64,000 nucleotides of DNA from Chitinibacter sp. SCUT-21 (lineage in GTDB: Bacteria; Pseudomonadota; Gammaproteobacteria; Burkholderiales; Chitinibacteraceae), in the NCBI GenBank assembly GCA_041874755.1, contig CP102611.1, positions 310,001-374,000 of the forward strand. Direction: 5' to 3'. The notes beneath the pieces were generated by a model. It worked only from the letters and a program-made list of their open reading frames with translations, had not been told where the DNA came from and did no database searches. Both the position numbers and the translations under genes were made by a program. Shown here one piece after another: positions 45,828 to 54,219 of the stretch. How positions within the stretch are numbered: position 1 is the first letter of the stretch; the number at the start of each line of letters is the position of its first letter.

Positions 45828-46972
45828 TGAATCGCAGCATATTATTTGGATTAGGCTCATGTGCCGTTTTATTGTCATCCATGTGGTTTTTGCATAATCA
45901 ACAAAAACCGAGTCCCGCCACGTTCTCTGCAGAATCTGAGCCAATATTTACTCAGTCGACCTTGGCATTGAAGTCCCACATTATCGATAAAGCAGATTTT
46001 ATCCCGGTAGTCGATATCCCACGTTTTGAGCAGTACATGAGTTGGATTCTCCGTGAGTCCGGCATTGATGTACGTATGGTCTTTTTACCGAATATGGGCA
46101 ATAAACCAATTGAGACTCTGGCCGTGGATTTGATGTCACAAATGCAAATTGGCAAGCAAACAGGCCAACAACGAGGGATTTTGTTGCTCTACGACGTGCA
46201 GGGCCAACGACTTAAAGTTGAAGTTGGTTATGGACTAGAGGCCGTTTTTCCTGACGTGTTTGTAAATTACCTAGTGGAAAAGCACACGAAGACTTTTTTT
46301 GCATCGGGGGACGTATCACTAGGTTTGAGGCTAATGCTACGTCTACTGCAACATCGAATGCGTGAAGCCGTAATTGGCAATGATTTCGATCCTCGTACCA
46401 TCAGCATAGCTAGCGAACTACCACACCTTTCTGGTGGGGCAGGAGTTAAATCGGAGCTTGAAGTCGGAACGACAAGAAACAAACCAGTCGCTCAACCTAA
46501 CAATGCCGATGCGCTCCCCCCGGGACCATCACCAACAATTGCATACCAGACTTACCTAACTTGGCTCTCTACGTGGCCGTTAAATTCGAACGCCGGTTTC
46601 CTAACCACTGAGTCACGACAATATCTAGCATCATTACCGACGAGTCCCGCTTACGCTGAGTATATTTTTCTGAGTGAATATGGCAAACAATTCAAAGTGA
46701 TTGAGCGTGGTGATTTGGCATTGCTTTATTTCACCGACACACCTTTTGTATCGCCGCATTTTTTTATACAAACTGATGGCGTTTGGCAAATGGACTTAAT
46801 GGCCGAAGTGCGAAATACCCGTGAGCATAGTGGCGGGGAATACACTTGGGCATACCACGGTGATCAAGACAAATACACTTATGCCTTTCAAGATTTGCTG
46901 ATAACAGTGGAAGGCTACCGACGTATCAAAGATGGTGATAATCGACCTTTAGTGATACGTGGAGATCATTAA
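45827..46972 (+). CDS. TPM-domain protein with N-terminal anchor and unknown C-terminal domain
   Basis: A 381-residue protein with an N-terminal membrane anchor or uncleaved signal (ILFGLGSCAVLLSSMWFL). Residues about 50-190 resemble the TPM (YgcG/Psb32) domain: GIDVRMVFLPN, QRGILLLYDVQGQRLKVEVGYGLEAVFPDVFVNYL. A proline-rich linker and a C-terminal domain of about 150 residues (residues 230-380) follow, which I do not recognise. It lacks the Gly-rich tail of the TPM genes further on. Pairing with the Sel1 gene suggests a two-protein periplasmic unit. Confidence 0.7.
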   Translation: MNRSILFGLGSCAVLLSSMWFLHNQQKPSPATFSAESEPIFTQSTLALKSHIIDKADFIPVVDIPRFEQYMSWILRESGIDVRMVFLPNMGNKPIETLAVDLMSQMQIGKQTGQQRGILLLYDVQGQRLKVEVGYGLEAVFPDVFVNYLVEKHTKTFFASGDVSLGLRLMLRLLQHRMREAVIGNDFDPRTISIASELPHLSGGAGVKSELEVGTTRNKPVAQPNNADALPPGPSPTIAYQTYLTWLSTWPLNSNAGFLTTESRQYLASLPTSPAYAEYIFLSEYGKQFKVIERGDLALLYFTDTPFVSPHFFIQTDGVWQMDLMAEVRNTREHSGGEYTWAYHGDQDKYTYAFQDLLITVEGYRRIKDGDNRPLVIRGDH

Positions 46973-47063
46973 TGTTGAAATAAATCGCGTCAGCTCATTC
47001 GTGAACTATACGGCGTGTTGGACACTCCTCAATTTGTGATGAAATCACGCATTTGCAAGGGAT

Positions 47064-47570
47064 CTAAGCGATAATTACGGGTTCATTGGAAAGTTCATCG
47101 GGGTTGCATAGAGTGCTTGTTAATGGAAAGTGATGCTGTAGTAATTGCCCGAGTGCCTGCACCGCCTCAGTTAAGCCCGCCTCGACTTGCGATGCCGCCA
47201 GTTTATTTTGTAGCTGCTGGCAAATTTGATCCCATTGCGCTTGGGGTACGCAAGCAGCAATGCCGCGATCGGCGACCAGTTCGATTTTGCGTTCAGCCAG
47301 TAACAAATACAGCACCATGCCGGTATTGCATTCAGTATCCCATACGCGCAAATCAGAAAACCACTGCACAGCCCGTTCACGCGCGCTGAGACCTTGCCAA
47401 GCCAATGCGAGAGGCAGACTCGCTTCGATGACAAGGCGAATTTCTCCACGATGCCCACGCTCTGCTTGGCTGATGACTAGCGCGAGGCGCGAGCCCATTT
47501 CGTCGTTGAGTTGTTGACGAAAAGGGCTGCGTTTTAGGTGCTGCCAACACCGCGAGAGTTTTGTTGTCAT
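47064..47570 (-). CDS. TPM-domain protein, cytoplasmic form without signal peptide
   Basis: A 168-residue TPM-domain protein: ERGHRGEIRLVIEASLP, ARERAVQWFSDLRVWDTECNTGMVLYLLLAERKIELVADRGI and the closing VQALGQLLQHHFP (parts given). Unlike its two upstream partners it has no signal peptide and no membrane tail. The ATG at 47570 overlaps the stop of the upstream gene (TAATG). Last gene of the lemA-TPM-TPM-TPM operon. Function is unknown; plant Psb32/TLP18.3 and worm MOLO-1 share the domain. Confidence 0.82.
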   Translation of the reverse strand: MTTKLSRCWQHLKRSPFRQQLNDEMGSRLALVISQAERGHRGEIRLVIEASLPLALAWQGLSARERAVQWFSDLRVWDTECNTGMVLYLLLAERKIELVADRGIAACVPQAQWDQICQQLQNKLAASQVEAGLTEAVQALGQLLQHHFPLTSTLCNPDELSNEPVIIA

Positions 47571-48415
47571 TACCATCTTCCTGAAGCGCCACCGCCACCA
47601 AAGCCGCCACCGCCGCCGCTAAATCCACCACCGCCACCAAACCCACCGCCGATGCTGCCGCTGCCCGATGAGATGCCGCTACTTTTGGTGCTAACGATCA
47701 GCCCGATGAATGCGCCCAGTGCAATCGCAAATGGCACACTCATACCAAAATACAGTAGCCCTAATCCAGCAATGATGCTGGTACTTGCAAAGCTAATCAA
47801 AAAGCCAAAAACACGACGTAAAATGCCCCCCAGCGCAAGCAGCGGGATCAGCAATATAAACGGCAGTTGGCTATCGCTTTGCGATGCGCTCTGCACTTTT
47901 GTTTCGGGCAAGGCCTCGCCTTGAATCACGGCGCTGATTTGGTTTACGCCAGCGTTCACGCCGCCAACGAAATCGCCCGCTTTAAAGGCTGGCACAATCG
48001 TGTCACGGATAATCCGGCTGGCAATAACATCGGGCAGCGCGCCTTCTAAGCCACGACCCACCTCGATTCTGACCGTTCTATCGTCTTTGGCGATCAGCAA
48101 CAGCACACCATCATCAACCCCTTTGCGCCCCAACTGCCATGCATCGACAACGCGGATGCTGTATTGCTCTATGGTTTCTTCGCCGGTGGTCGCAACAATC
48201 AAAACTACGAGTTGGCTGCCTTTGGCTTGCTCGAGCGAGCTGAGTTTGCTTTCTAATTCACTTTGCTGCTCTGAGCCCAGTGTTTGGGTCAAATCCATCA
48301 CGCGTGAACGCAAATCAGGAATGTCGATGGGCTTTGCATGGATACATACGCTGAGTATTAACCCCAGAATCAATCCAAATAGTGCCTGCTGCTTAATACC
48401 CTTTAGGATAGTCAT
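47570..48415 (-). CDS. TPM-domain membrane protein with Gly-rich tail (YgcG-like)
   Basis: About 281 residues. Signal peptide (ALFGLILGLILSVCIHA), then the TPM domain at about 30-170 (DLTQTLGSEQQSELESKLSSLEQAKGSQLVVLIVATTG, EVGRGLEGALPDVIASRIIR), two or three transmembrane segments, and a C-terminal tail of Gly/Ser ending GGGASGRW. I chose the ATG at 48415, with GGGGAG upstream; it overlaps the stop of the preceding gene. It is a close paralogue of that gene. Confidence 0.87.
   Translation of the reverse strand: MTILKGIKQQALFGLILGLILSVCIHAKPIDIPDLRSRVMDLTQTLGSEQQSELESKLSSLEQAKGSQLVVLIVATTGEETIEQYSIRVVDAWQLGRKGVDDGVLLLIAKDDRTVRIEVGRGLEGALPDVIASRIIRDTIVPAFKAGDFVGGVNAGVNQISAVIQGEALPETKVQSASQSDSQLPFILLIPLLALGGILRRVFGFLISFASTSIIAGLGLLYFGMSVPFAIALGAFIGLIVSTKSSGISSGSGSIGGGFGGGGGFSGGGGGFGGGGASGRW
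48355..48399 (+). repeat. 45-bp GTAT-N37-ATACCC element, copy 9 (inside the start of a TPM gene)
   Basis: GTATTAA and TTAATAC are exact reverse complements at the two ends, followed by CC. It lies within the signal-peptide codons of the TPM gene at 47570-48415. Confidence 0.45.
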
Positions 48416-49389
48416 CACCAACTCCCCGAAGCGCCGCCGCCACCAAAACTGCCCCCGTCGCCGCTATAGCTATCGGAGTCACTCGAGCTCGATGATGATG
48501 TGCTGAACATTGACGAGGCAACGCTCGCAGCGGCTAGCAAGCCAGAGTCTGAATCGCTCGAGCGATGCGCTCCTTGGCTTTTTTTGCGGTGGCTCGATTT
48601 TTTGTAAGGCTTGCCCTTGGTGGTCTCGGCCTGATTCAAAAAGCGCACCGCGCGTGTGATCAGCACGATGAATCCAAACAGCAGGCCGTAGATTAGCGCG
48701 GCAATCCCTGCGCGTTGTGGCACGGCGCCGCCATAAACGGCCGCGGCATAAGTACCGATCAAGAGAATGACGGCGGCGATGTTGGCACCAAAAAACGCCC
48801 AAAGCAGCAATCCAATCAACACAATACCGATGCAGGCCAGTGGCGTATCGAGCGCAAAATGTGGTGGCTCTGGCGCAAACGAGCCTAATGCTTGCGCTTG
48901 CAGATACTGGCCGATCTGATCTATCGCGCCGTCTATCCCCGCGTAATAGTGGCCGTTCTTGAACTGGGGAACGATCACCTCGCGAATAATCCTGCTGGCG
49001 ATCACATCGGGCAGCGAGCCCTCCAGCCCGCGACCGACTTCGATGCGCACGGCTCGGTCATTTTTCGCGATCAGTAACAGCACGCCGTTGTCCAAACCCT
49101 TCTGGCCGAGTTGCCACTGCTCAACGACGCGGATGCTGTATTGCTCAATACTTTCGATTCCGGTGCTTGGGATGATGAGCACCGCAAACTGGCCGCCCTT
49201 GCTTTGCTCAAGTGCGTGTAGCTTGGCTTTTAAGGCCTGTTGCTCAGAATCGGATAATGTCCCGCTCAAATCCATCAACTGTGCTTGAAGTGGAGGCACT
49301 TCCACCGTCGAAGCGAAGCAGTTTATTGATAGTATCAGGCTGAATATCAATAACAATAGGCGATTCAAGGCCATACCCAAGACGGGCAT
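48415..49389 (-). CDS. TPM-domain membrane protein with Ser/Gly-rich tail (YgcG-like)
   Basis: A 324-residue paralogue of the next gene. Signal peptide (LLLLIFSLILSINCFAS), TPM domain at about 30-170 (DLSGTLSDSEQQALKAKLHALEQSKGGQFAVLII, EVGRGLEGSLPDVIASRIIR), transmembrane segments at about 185-250, and a Ser/Asp-rich tail ending GGGGASGSW. The ATG overlaps the lemA stop. In many bacteria LemA and TPM proteins are encoded together and are thought to act in the envelope, but no activity is established. Confidence 0.87.
   Translation of the reverse strand: MPVLGMALNRLLLLIFSLILSINCFASTVEVPPLQAQLMDLSGTLSDSEQQALKAKLHALEQSKGGQFAVLIIPSTGIESIEQYSIRVVEQWQLGQKGLDNGVLLLIAKNDRAVRIEVGRGLEGSLPDVIASRIIREVIVPQFKNGHYYAGIDGAIDQIGQYLQAQALGSFAPEPPHFALDTPLACIGIVLIGLLLWAFFGANIAAVILLIGTYAAAVYGGAVPQRAGIAALIYGLLFGFIVLITRAVRFLNQAETTKGKPYKKSSHRKKSQGAHRSSDSDSGLLAAASVASSMFSTSSSSSSDSDSYSGDGGSFGGGGASGSW
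49332..49376 (+). repeat. 45-bp GTAT-N37-ATACCC element, copy 10 (inside the start of a TPM gene)
   Basis: GTATCAGGC begins and GGCCATACCC ends the 45-base element within the signal-peptide codons of the upstream TPM gene. Confidence 0.45.
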
Positions 49390-49982
49390 TATTTTTTCTC
49401 GCTATTAAAATCAACCGTTGGTGCGTTTGAAATGGCTTTTTCATTTTCGACTGTAAAATTAGGCTTGGGGTTTAAGTCGAACATCTTGGCCGTTAAATTG
49501 GTCGGAAACGAACGTGCTGTCGTGTTAAAAGTTCGTACGGATTCGATATAGCGATTGCGGGCGACCGTGATGCGATTTTCTGTGCCTTCTAATTGAGCGC
49601 TTAAATCGAGGAAATTCTGGTTGGCTTTTAAATCGGGGTATTTTTCAACGACGACCATCAGCCGCGACAGTGCTGACGTCATCCCCGCTTGGGCTTGCTG
49701 AAATTGGGCCAGCGCTGCTTCATCTTTAGCCAGCTCGGGCGTGATTTGCATGCTACTTACTTTGGCGCGCGCTTCGGTGACTTCGGTCAGTACTTTTTGT
49801 TCATGCGCAGCGTAGCCTTTAACCACATTTACCAAATTGGGCACTAAATCAGCACGGCGCTGGTATTGATTTAATACCTCAGACCATGCGGCATTCACGG
49901 TTTCATCTTGTGCTTGCAACGTGTTATAGCCGCAGCCAGTTAATGCGCTGCTGAGCAAAGCAATTAAGAAAATGCGTTTCAT
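49389..49982 (-). CDS. lemA: LemA family lipoprotein
   Basis: MKRIFLIALLSSALTGCGYN is a lipoprotein signal with lipobox LTGC, so the protein is anchored in a membrane and faces the periplasm. The LemA core has VNAAWSEVLNQYQRRADLVPNLVNVVKGYAAHEQKVLTEVTEARA (in parts), LKANQNFLDLSAQLEGTENRI and ARNRYIESVRTFNTTARSFPTNL. About 198 residues from the ATG at 49982. First gene of the lemA-TPM operon, all joined by TAATG or TGATG overlaps. Confidence 0.93.
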   Translation of the reverse strand: MKRIFLIALLSSALTGCGYNTLQAQDETVNAAWSEVLNQYQRRADLVPNLVNVVKGYAAHEQKVLTEVTEARAKVSSMQITPELAKDEAALAQFQQAQAGMTSALSRLMVVVEKYPDLKANQNFLDLSAQLEGTENRITVARNRYIESVRTFNTTARSFPTNLTAKMFDLNPKPNFTVENEKAISNAPTVDFNSEKK

Positions 49983-50157
49983 AGTGAATACCAGTAGCAT
50001 GAAGGATAGCTAACATGATGCCGTAGAGCAGCACAAATGACAACACACTGACTCTTTTTGCAAATAGGCGTAATTAATTACATATCGCATGTAATATCTT
50101 GGAAATAGCGTTTCGTGTATTGCGAAAGCAGAGGTGTAGGTACCAAAGCTTGGACAA

Positions 50158-50240
50158 TGAAAGGCCGAAAACCAACAAGTTGCGGCCTTCGTTATTTGTT
50201 TTAAATTCCAGTGCTGCTCGGCCAAAGCGGAAATGTGCTC
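50158..50240 (+). repeat. Stem-loop plus tail repeat, copy B
   Basis: AAGGCCG and CGGCCTT pair around an AT-rich loop (50161-50189), followed by TCGTTATTTG and the tail GTGCTGCTCGGCCAAAGCGG. The tail is identical in copy D. It fills most of the gap between lemA and the flavodoxin gene and could end transcription on the plus strand. Confidence 0.65.
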
Positions 50241-50306
50241 ACGTCCATCGTTGATGTTCAGTTATTTCGAACAGCGGGTAAATTGATTAGCCAAGCACGG
50301 AATCCT

Positions 50307-50954
50307 TTAGTGGTTAAACCACTCTCGATCTATCGCTTGAATCATTTGCTCAGGGCTTATTTGCTGCGTCATCCGTCCGCGCAACATGCGCCGATGCTCG
50401 AAGGACTTCGCTCCTCGTGCCATAACTTTGTCCTTGAATTTGGCAATGTAATCTTCACCGATATGGCTATTGAAGGTGTTGAACAGCACTACATTTTGTC
50501 CATCGAATCGGTTGTGCTCAACAAAAGCCCAAATCGGCGGAGCGGGACTATACAGCCATACAGGAGAGCCGAGGTAAACGGTATCAAAGAGCGTCAGATC
50601 GAGCGTAGACGGGCTAATTTTTGGTAAAAAATCGGGCTTGGCTCGGCGCGCATTCGCATTCTTGATTGCATGCACCAGACCCAAAGTCCCTAGTTGATAG
50701 TCTGGCGCAGCCAAAGGAAATAATGCCGCATTGAGTCGCGTTGCAATATTGCGCGCAGCCAGCGCGGTATTGCCTGAACGCGAGTAATACACCACCGCTG
50801 TACGCGAAGTGCTCGCCTGCTTAAATTGAAAAGGCAGCATATTTTTCAAGCGCATTGCCTGCCTGCTTTCAATCCAGGCTACTGCCGACATATAAGTCAT
50901 CACGAACAGAAATAACACCGCAAGCAAGGCAACTATCCAAAATATTGTCGTCAT
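50307..50954 (-). CDS. Membrane-anchored flavodoxin-like protein
   Basis: One N-terminal transmembrane segment (IFWIVALLAVLFLFVMTYMSA) is followed by a flavodoxin fold: AVVYYSRSGNTALAARNIA binds the FMN phosphate, and LFDTVYLGSPVWLYSPAPPIWAFVEH is the second FMN loop. About 215 residues. The membrane anchor is unusual for flavodoxins, so a role as reductant for a membrane partner is inferred. Start at the ATG of 50954; a GTG four codons upstream is possible. Downstream of the hydrolase pair on the same strand. Confidence 0.8.
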   Translation of the reverse strand: MTTIFWIVALLAVLFLFVMTYMSAVAWIESRQAMRLKNMLPFQFKQASTSRTAVVYYSRSGNTALAARNIATRLNAALFPLAAPDYQLGTLGLVHAIKNANARRAKPDFLPKISPSTLDLTLFDTVYLGSPVWLYSPAPPIWAFVEHNRFDGQNVVLFNTFNSHIGEDYIAKFKDKVMARGAKSFEHRRMLRGRMTQQISPEQMIQAIDREWFNH

Positions 50955-51013
50955 CGAATTTCTCACATCAATCTAGGTGTATTGCTGTCCTACGCTCTGT
51001 TCAATTTGGCTGT

Positions 51014-51946
51014 TTACAGATGCGTTTCAAAGAATGGGACGAGCTTGGCCATCGCAAGAGCAACGGGTTCAGGTTTGTCATATAGGTCATAATGCGACCA
51101 ACCTTCAGCCACAACAATTTCCTTGTGTTGTGATGCTGCTCGGCCATAGATTTCCCAGCCATCGCGATATGCACCAAACGCGCCCGGCTTGTCACCAATC
51201 ACAACCATCAAGGGTTGATTTAACAAGACTTCGGCTTGCTGAAAAGCGTCCCAGCCCATCGCCGCGCTATTAAACAAAAACAGCCCGCTAGTCGCGCCAC
51301 TTGGTTGTTGGCCTCGCGCTGTTTTGTAGTAATTAGTCGCTTCCAGCACATCAATATCCGTCATGCCAGCCTGACGGCTAGCCTCAACTGAGTCGGGTAG
51401 ATAGTTAATCACATGACGCGCACTACCTTTCGCTTCTGCTGTACGCTGTGCCGCCATCGCTTTCAGTGCGGCAACTGGATTGAACTGGCTAAACCCTTCA
51501 CGAATCAGCCGACCGAAGTTGACGCCAGTGATCGATGCCAAAGCTTTGATGCGGTAGTCGGTCATCGCGGCATTGATCGTATACGCACCGCCACCGCAGA
51601 CGCCAATCGCGCCAATTCGCTCGGTATCAACATAAGGCTGCGACTGTAAATAGTCGATAGCAAAGCGTATGTCAGAAACACGGATGGCTGGATCTTCGAT
51701 ATAGCGCGGTTCGCCGCCACTTTGCCCTTGGAAACTTGCATCGTACGCCAGCACCACAAAGCCAGCTTCAGCGAGTACTCTAGCATAGACATTGCCTGCA
51801 GTTTGCTCTTTGCAGCTGCCGATGGGATGCGTACTGACAATGGCTGGATAAGTTTTACTGGCATCAAAATTGGGTGGCAAATAGAGGTCTGCTGCGGTAT
51901 CCCAACCTAGATTGCGATAGCTAACGTGTTGAATGTGCGTGTGCAT
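51014..51946 (-). CDS. Alpha/beta hydrolase with Cys nucleophile (dienelactone hydrolase-like), paralogue 1
   Basis: A 310-residue alpha/beta hydrolase. The opening NLGWDTAADLYLPPNFDASKTYPAIVSTHPIGSCKEQ (in parts) leads to the nucleophile elbow IGVCGGGAYTINAA, with Cys in place of the usual Ser. The C-terminal VVAEGWSHYDLYDKPE supplies the His. Some members of this group are annotated as UCP or DLH-type hydrolases. It has no signal peptide. Paired with a related gene 68 bases upstream; both probably belong to the regulon of the divergent LysR gene. Confidence 0.8.
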   Translation of the reverse strand: MHTHIQHVSYRNLGWDTAADLYLPPNFDASKTYPAIVSTHPIGSCKEQTAGNVYARVLAEAGFVVLAYDASFQGQSGGEPRYIEDPAIRVSDIRFAIDYLQSQPYVDTERIGAIGVCGGGAYTINAAMTDYRIKALASITGVNFGRLIREGFSQFNPVAALKAMAAQRTAEAKGSARHVINYLPDSVEASRQAGMTDIDVLEATNYYKTARGQQPSGATSGLFLFNSAAMGWDAFQQAEVLLNQPLMVVIGDKPGAFGAYRDGWEIYGRAASQHKEIVVAEGWSHYDLYDKPEPVALAMAKLVPFFETHL

Positions 51947-52014
51947 GATGTACTTTCCTTTATGAGTTCGGGATAGGCTGGCGCATTGGTGGTCATTGCC
52001 AGCCTCAGTCGTGC

Positions 52015-52932
52015 TTAGTTCAGTGTGCGTTGAAAGAATGGCACTAAGTTAGTCACAGCTTCGGCTACATAAGTGGGGATGTCGTACAACGACATGTGAT
52101 TCGCGCCCTCGACGATATACAACTGCTTGTCGGTACTTGCGGCACGTGCAATCAAGTCATCACTCATCCATTTGCTACCTGCCGCACTGCCAGCGATGGC
52201 CAATACCGGCTGAGTTAAAAAGGCTTCGGCCTTGTTGTACGCGTCGTAGCTAATCAATTGCGTGAGACTGCGCGTCAGCATAAATCCGGGTGCATTTGGA
52301 TGCTCGCAGCGTGGCGTGTGGTAATACTCCCAAGCTTCACGCAGCTCGGCATTGGGCGCGTCTTCTTCACGCATCGGCGCAAGCGGCAATGTTGCCAATT
52401 CTGATTTGGCTGCATCAGCACTGCGGGCTTGCGAGCCAAAATCCAAGTAGGCCATCGCATCGGCATCTTTCACCGTGCCCTCCCAGCCGTTGCGGAACAT
52501 CGAGCCAATATTCACTGCGCTCACCGTTGCCAACGCTTTGATACGACGATCGTTGATCGCGGCATTGGCCGCGTAGCCGCCGCCGGCGCAAATCCCCATT
52601 GCAGCAATGCGCATTGCATCGACATAAGGTAAGGTCGTCAGGTAGTCGATGACTGCGCTGATGTCTTCGGTGCGGATGTACGGATTTTCCGATTGGCGTG
52701 GCATGCCGGTGCTTGCGCCTTGGTACGAGGCATCAAAAGCGATAGCGACAAAACCATTTTCAGCCAGTTTGCTGGCGTATAAACCTGCGGTCTGCTCTTT
52801 AACGCCACCACCAGGGTGAGTGACCACAATCGCTGGGTAGCTTTGGCTGGCATCAAAATCGCTAGGTAGGTGAATATGGGCTGCCATCGTGATGCCTTGA
52901 CCATTCAGATTTTGAAATTGAACGCTTTGCAT
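52015..52932 (-). CDS. Alpha/beta hydrolase with Cys nucleophile (dienelactone hydrolase-like), paralogue 2
   Basis: A 305-residue paralogue of the downstream gene, sharing layout and motifs: LPSDFDASQSYPAIVVTHPGGGVKEQ, the nucleophile elbow MGICAGGGYAANAA with Cys, and IVEGANHMSLYDIPTYV carrying the His. ATG follows AAGGAG at about the right spacing. It is the first gene after the divergent LysR gene, with a 166-base shared control region, so LysR control is likely. The substrate is unknown. Confidence 0.8.
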   Translation of the reverse strand: MQSVQFQNLNGQGITMAAHIHLPSDFDASQSYPAIVVTHPGGGVKEQTAGLYASKLAENGFVAIAFDASYQGASTGMPRQSENPYIRTEDISAVIDYLTTLPYVDAMRIAAMGICAGGGYAANAAINDRRIKALATVSAVNIGSMFRNGWEGTVKDADAMAYLDFGSQARSADAAKSELATLPLAPMREEDAPNAELREAWEYYHTPRCEHPNAPGFMLTRSLTQLISYDAYNKAEAFLTQPVLAIAGSAAGSKWMSDDLIARAASTDKQLYIVEGANHMSLYDIPTYVAEAVTNLVPFFQRTLN

Positions 52933-53098
52933 GGTGATACTCCTTGTTTGAGTTTGATTTAAAAACCAACCGCCACTGAGGCTATGGCTTGCTGCTGTCT
53001 TGTTGTTGAGTGAATCTTAGGCGCTTGATTGATTAAAAAGAAGAGCACAAAATAAAGCACAGTAGTAAGCAAGGCTTAACAATCAAGGGGGGAAGGAA

Positions 53099-54016
53099 AT
53101 GGATCCTTCATTACTGCCGTCATTAGCATGGTTTGCGCATGTGGCTAGGCACCATAGCTTTACGCGTGCTGCGGATGAAATGGGCGTATCGCGAGCGGCG
53201 CTGTCGCAAAACCTGAAAGCGCTCGAACGCAAGTTGGGTGTGAAACTGCTGTATCGCACGACGCGTGATATGTCGCTGACCGAAGAAGGGCAACGTCTAT
53301 ACACCGTGCTGCAAGGTGCTTTGCAATCGATCGATGGCGCGGTGCGCACAGTAGGTGATACGCGCGCAGAAGCCTCGGGGCTACTGCGGATTAATACCTC
53401 ACGATTTGCCGCCAAAACGCTAGTCGAACCGCATTTATCCGAGTTTTTTGCGCGCTATCCCAAGCTGCAACTGGAATTGGTCATCAACGATGGCTTTGCC
53501 AATATCATTGCGGAAGGCTGCGATGCAGGAATTCGTCTAGGACAAAGTTTGGCCGAGCATATGACTGCGGTGCCGATTACACCGCCACTCGAAATGGCGG
53601 TGGTGGCGACCCCCGAGTATTTTGCAGAGCATGGCGTCCCCTCTACACCCGCCGATCTGGCCAATCATAATTGCCTGCGCTATCGCTATGCCAGCAGTGG
53701 CGGTGTGCATCATTGGGAATTTGCGCCACCGGGTACGACGGGGCAGGATTTTGTGATGGAACCGATGGGTAATTACACCACGAACGACGATGAAGGCATG
53801 ATCCGTGCTGCGCTACAGGGCATTGGCGTGATGCAGCATATCGAAATCACGGTGCGACAGCATATCCGCAGCGGTGCTTTGCAGCGGGTGCTCCAGCCTT
53901 GGAGTACCCCATTTGCGGGCTGCTATTTATACATCCCATCGCGCGAGCAATTACCAGCCAAGGTGCGTGCTTTTATGGACTTCATGATTGAAAAACGGGA
54001 TGACTGGAATATTTGA
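53099..54016 (+). CDS. LysR-family transcriptional regulator
   Basis: A 305-residue regulator. The N-terminal winged helix-turn-helix spans residues 1-62 (FAHVARHHSFTRAADEMGVSRAALSQNLKALERKLGVKLLYRTTRDMSLTEEG in parts), and the C-terminal periplasmic-binding-like domain follows (INTSRFAAKTLVEPHLSEFFARYPKLQLEL). ATG is preceded by AAGGA. It is divergent from the two hydrolase genes, the classic layout of LysR and its target. The inducer is unknown. Confidence 0.92.
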   Translation: MDPSLLPSLAWFAHVARHHSFTRAADEMGVSRAALSQNLKALERKLGVKLLYRTTRDMSLTEEGQRLYTVLQGALQSIDGAVRTVGDTRAEASGLLRINTSRFAAKTLVEPHLSEFFARYPKLQLELVINDGFANIIAEGCDAGIRLGQSLAEHMTAVPITPPLEMAVVATPEYFAEHGVPSTPADLANHNCLRYRYASSGGVHHWEFAPPGTTGQDFVMEPMGNYTTNDDEGMIRAALQGIGVMQHIEITVRQHIRSGALQRVLQPWSTPFAGCYLYIPSREQLPAKVRAFMDFMIEKRDDWNI

Positions 54017-54191
54017 AGTGGAGAGCTCTAGATTTTGTGTCAGGAGATTAAAAGTAGATGACAGTTTGCTAAGGTCGATGTTCTATGGTTCTGACTGGAC
54101 AATAATAGTCCGCAAACATTTCTATAACGGCCTTTCACCCCTGAAAGTATGCAAAACGATCAATCCGACATTGGTGTCGTTTGAATAATTA

Positions 54192-54215
54192 AACTCCTTT
54201 TAACCCCAAGGAGTT
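54192..54215 (+). promoter_or_regulatory. Hairpin that covers the Shine-Dalgarno sequence of the recombinase gene
   Basis: AACTCCTT and AAGGAGTT pair perfectly over 8 bases with an 8-base loop. The second arm is the AAGGAG ribosome-binding site, 5-10 bases before the ATG at 54220. The structure would hide the site and keep translation low. Confidence 0.6.
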
Positions 54216-54219
54216 AGTC

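Noticed and set aside
47538..47924. Proline-rich plus-strand frame
   Set aside because: It is the complement of the Gly-rich tail of a TPM protein.
52933..53098. LysR-type operator in the hydrolase/LysR gap
   Set aside because: T-N11-A patterns occur but are too common in AT-rich DNA to choose one.
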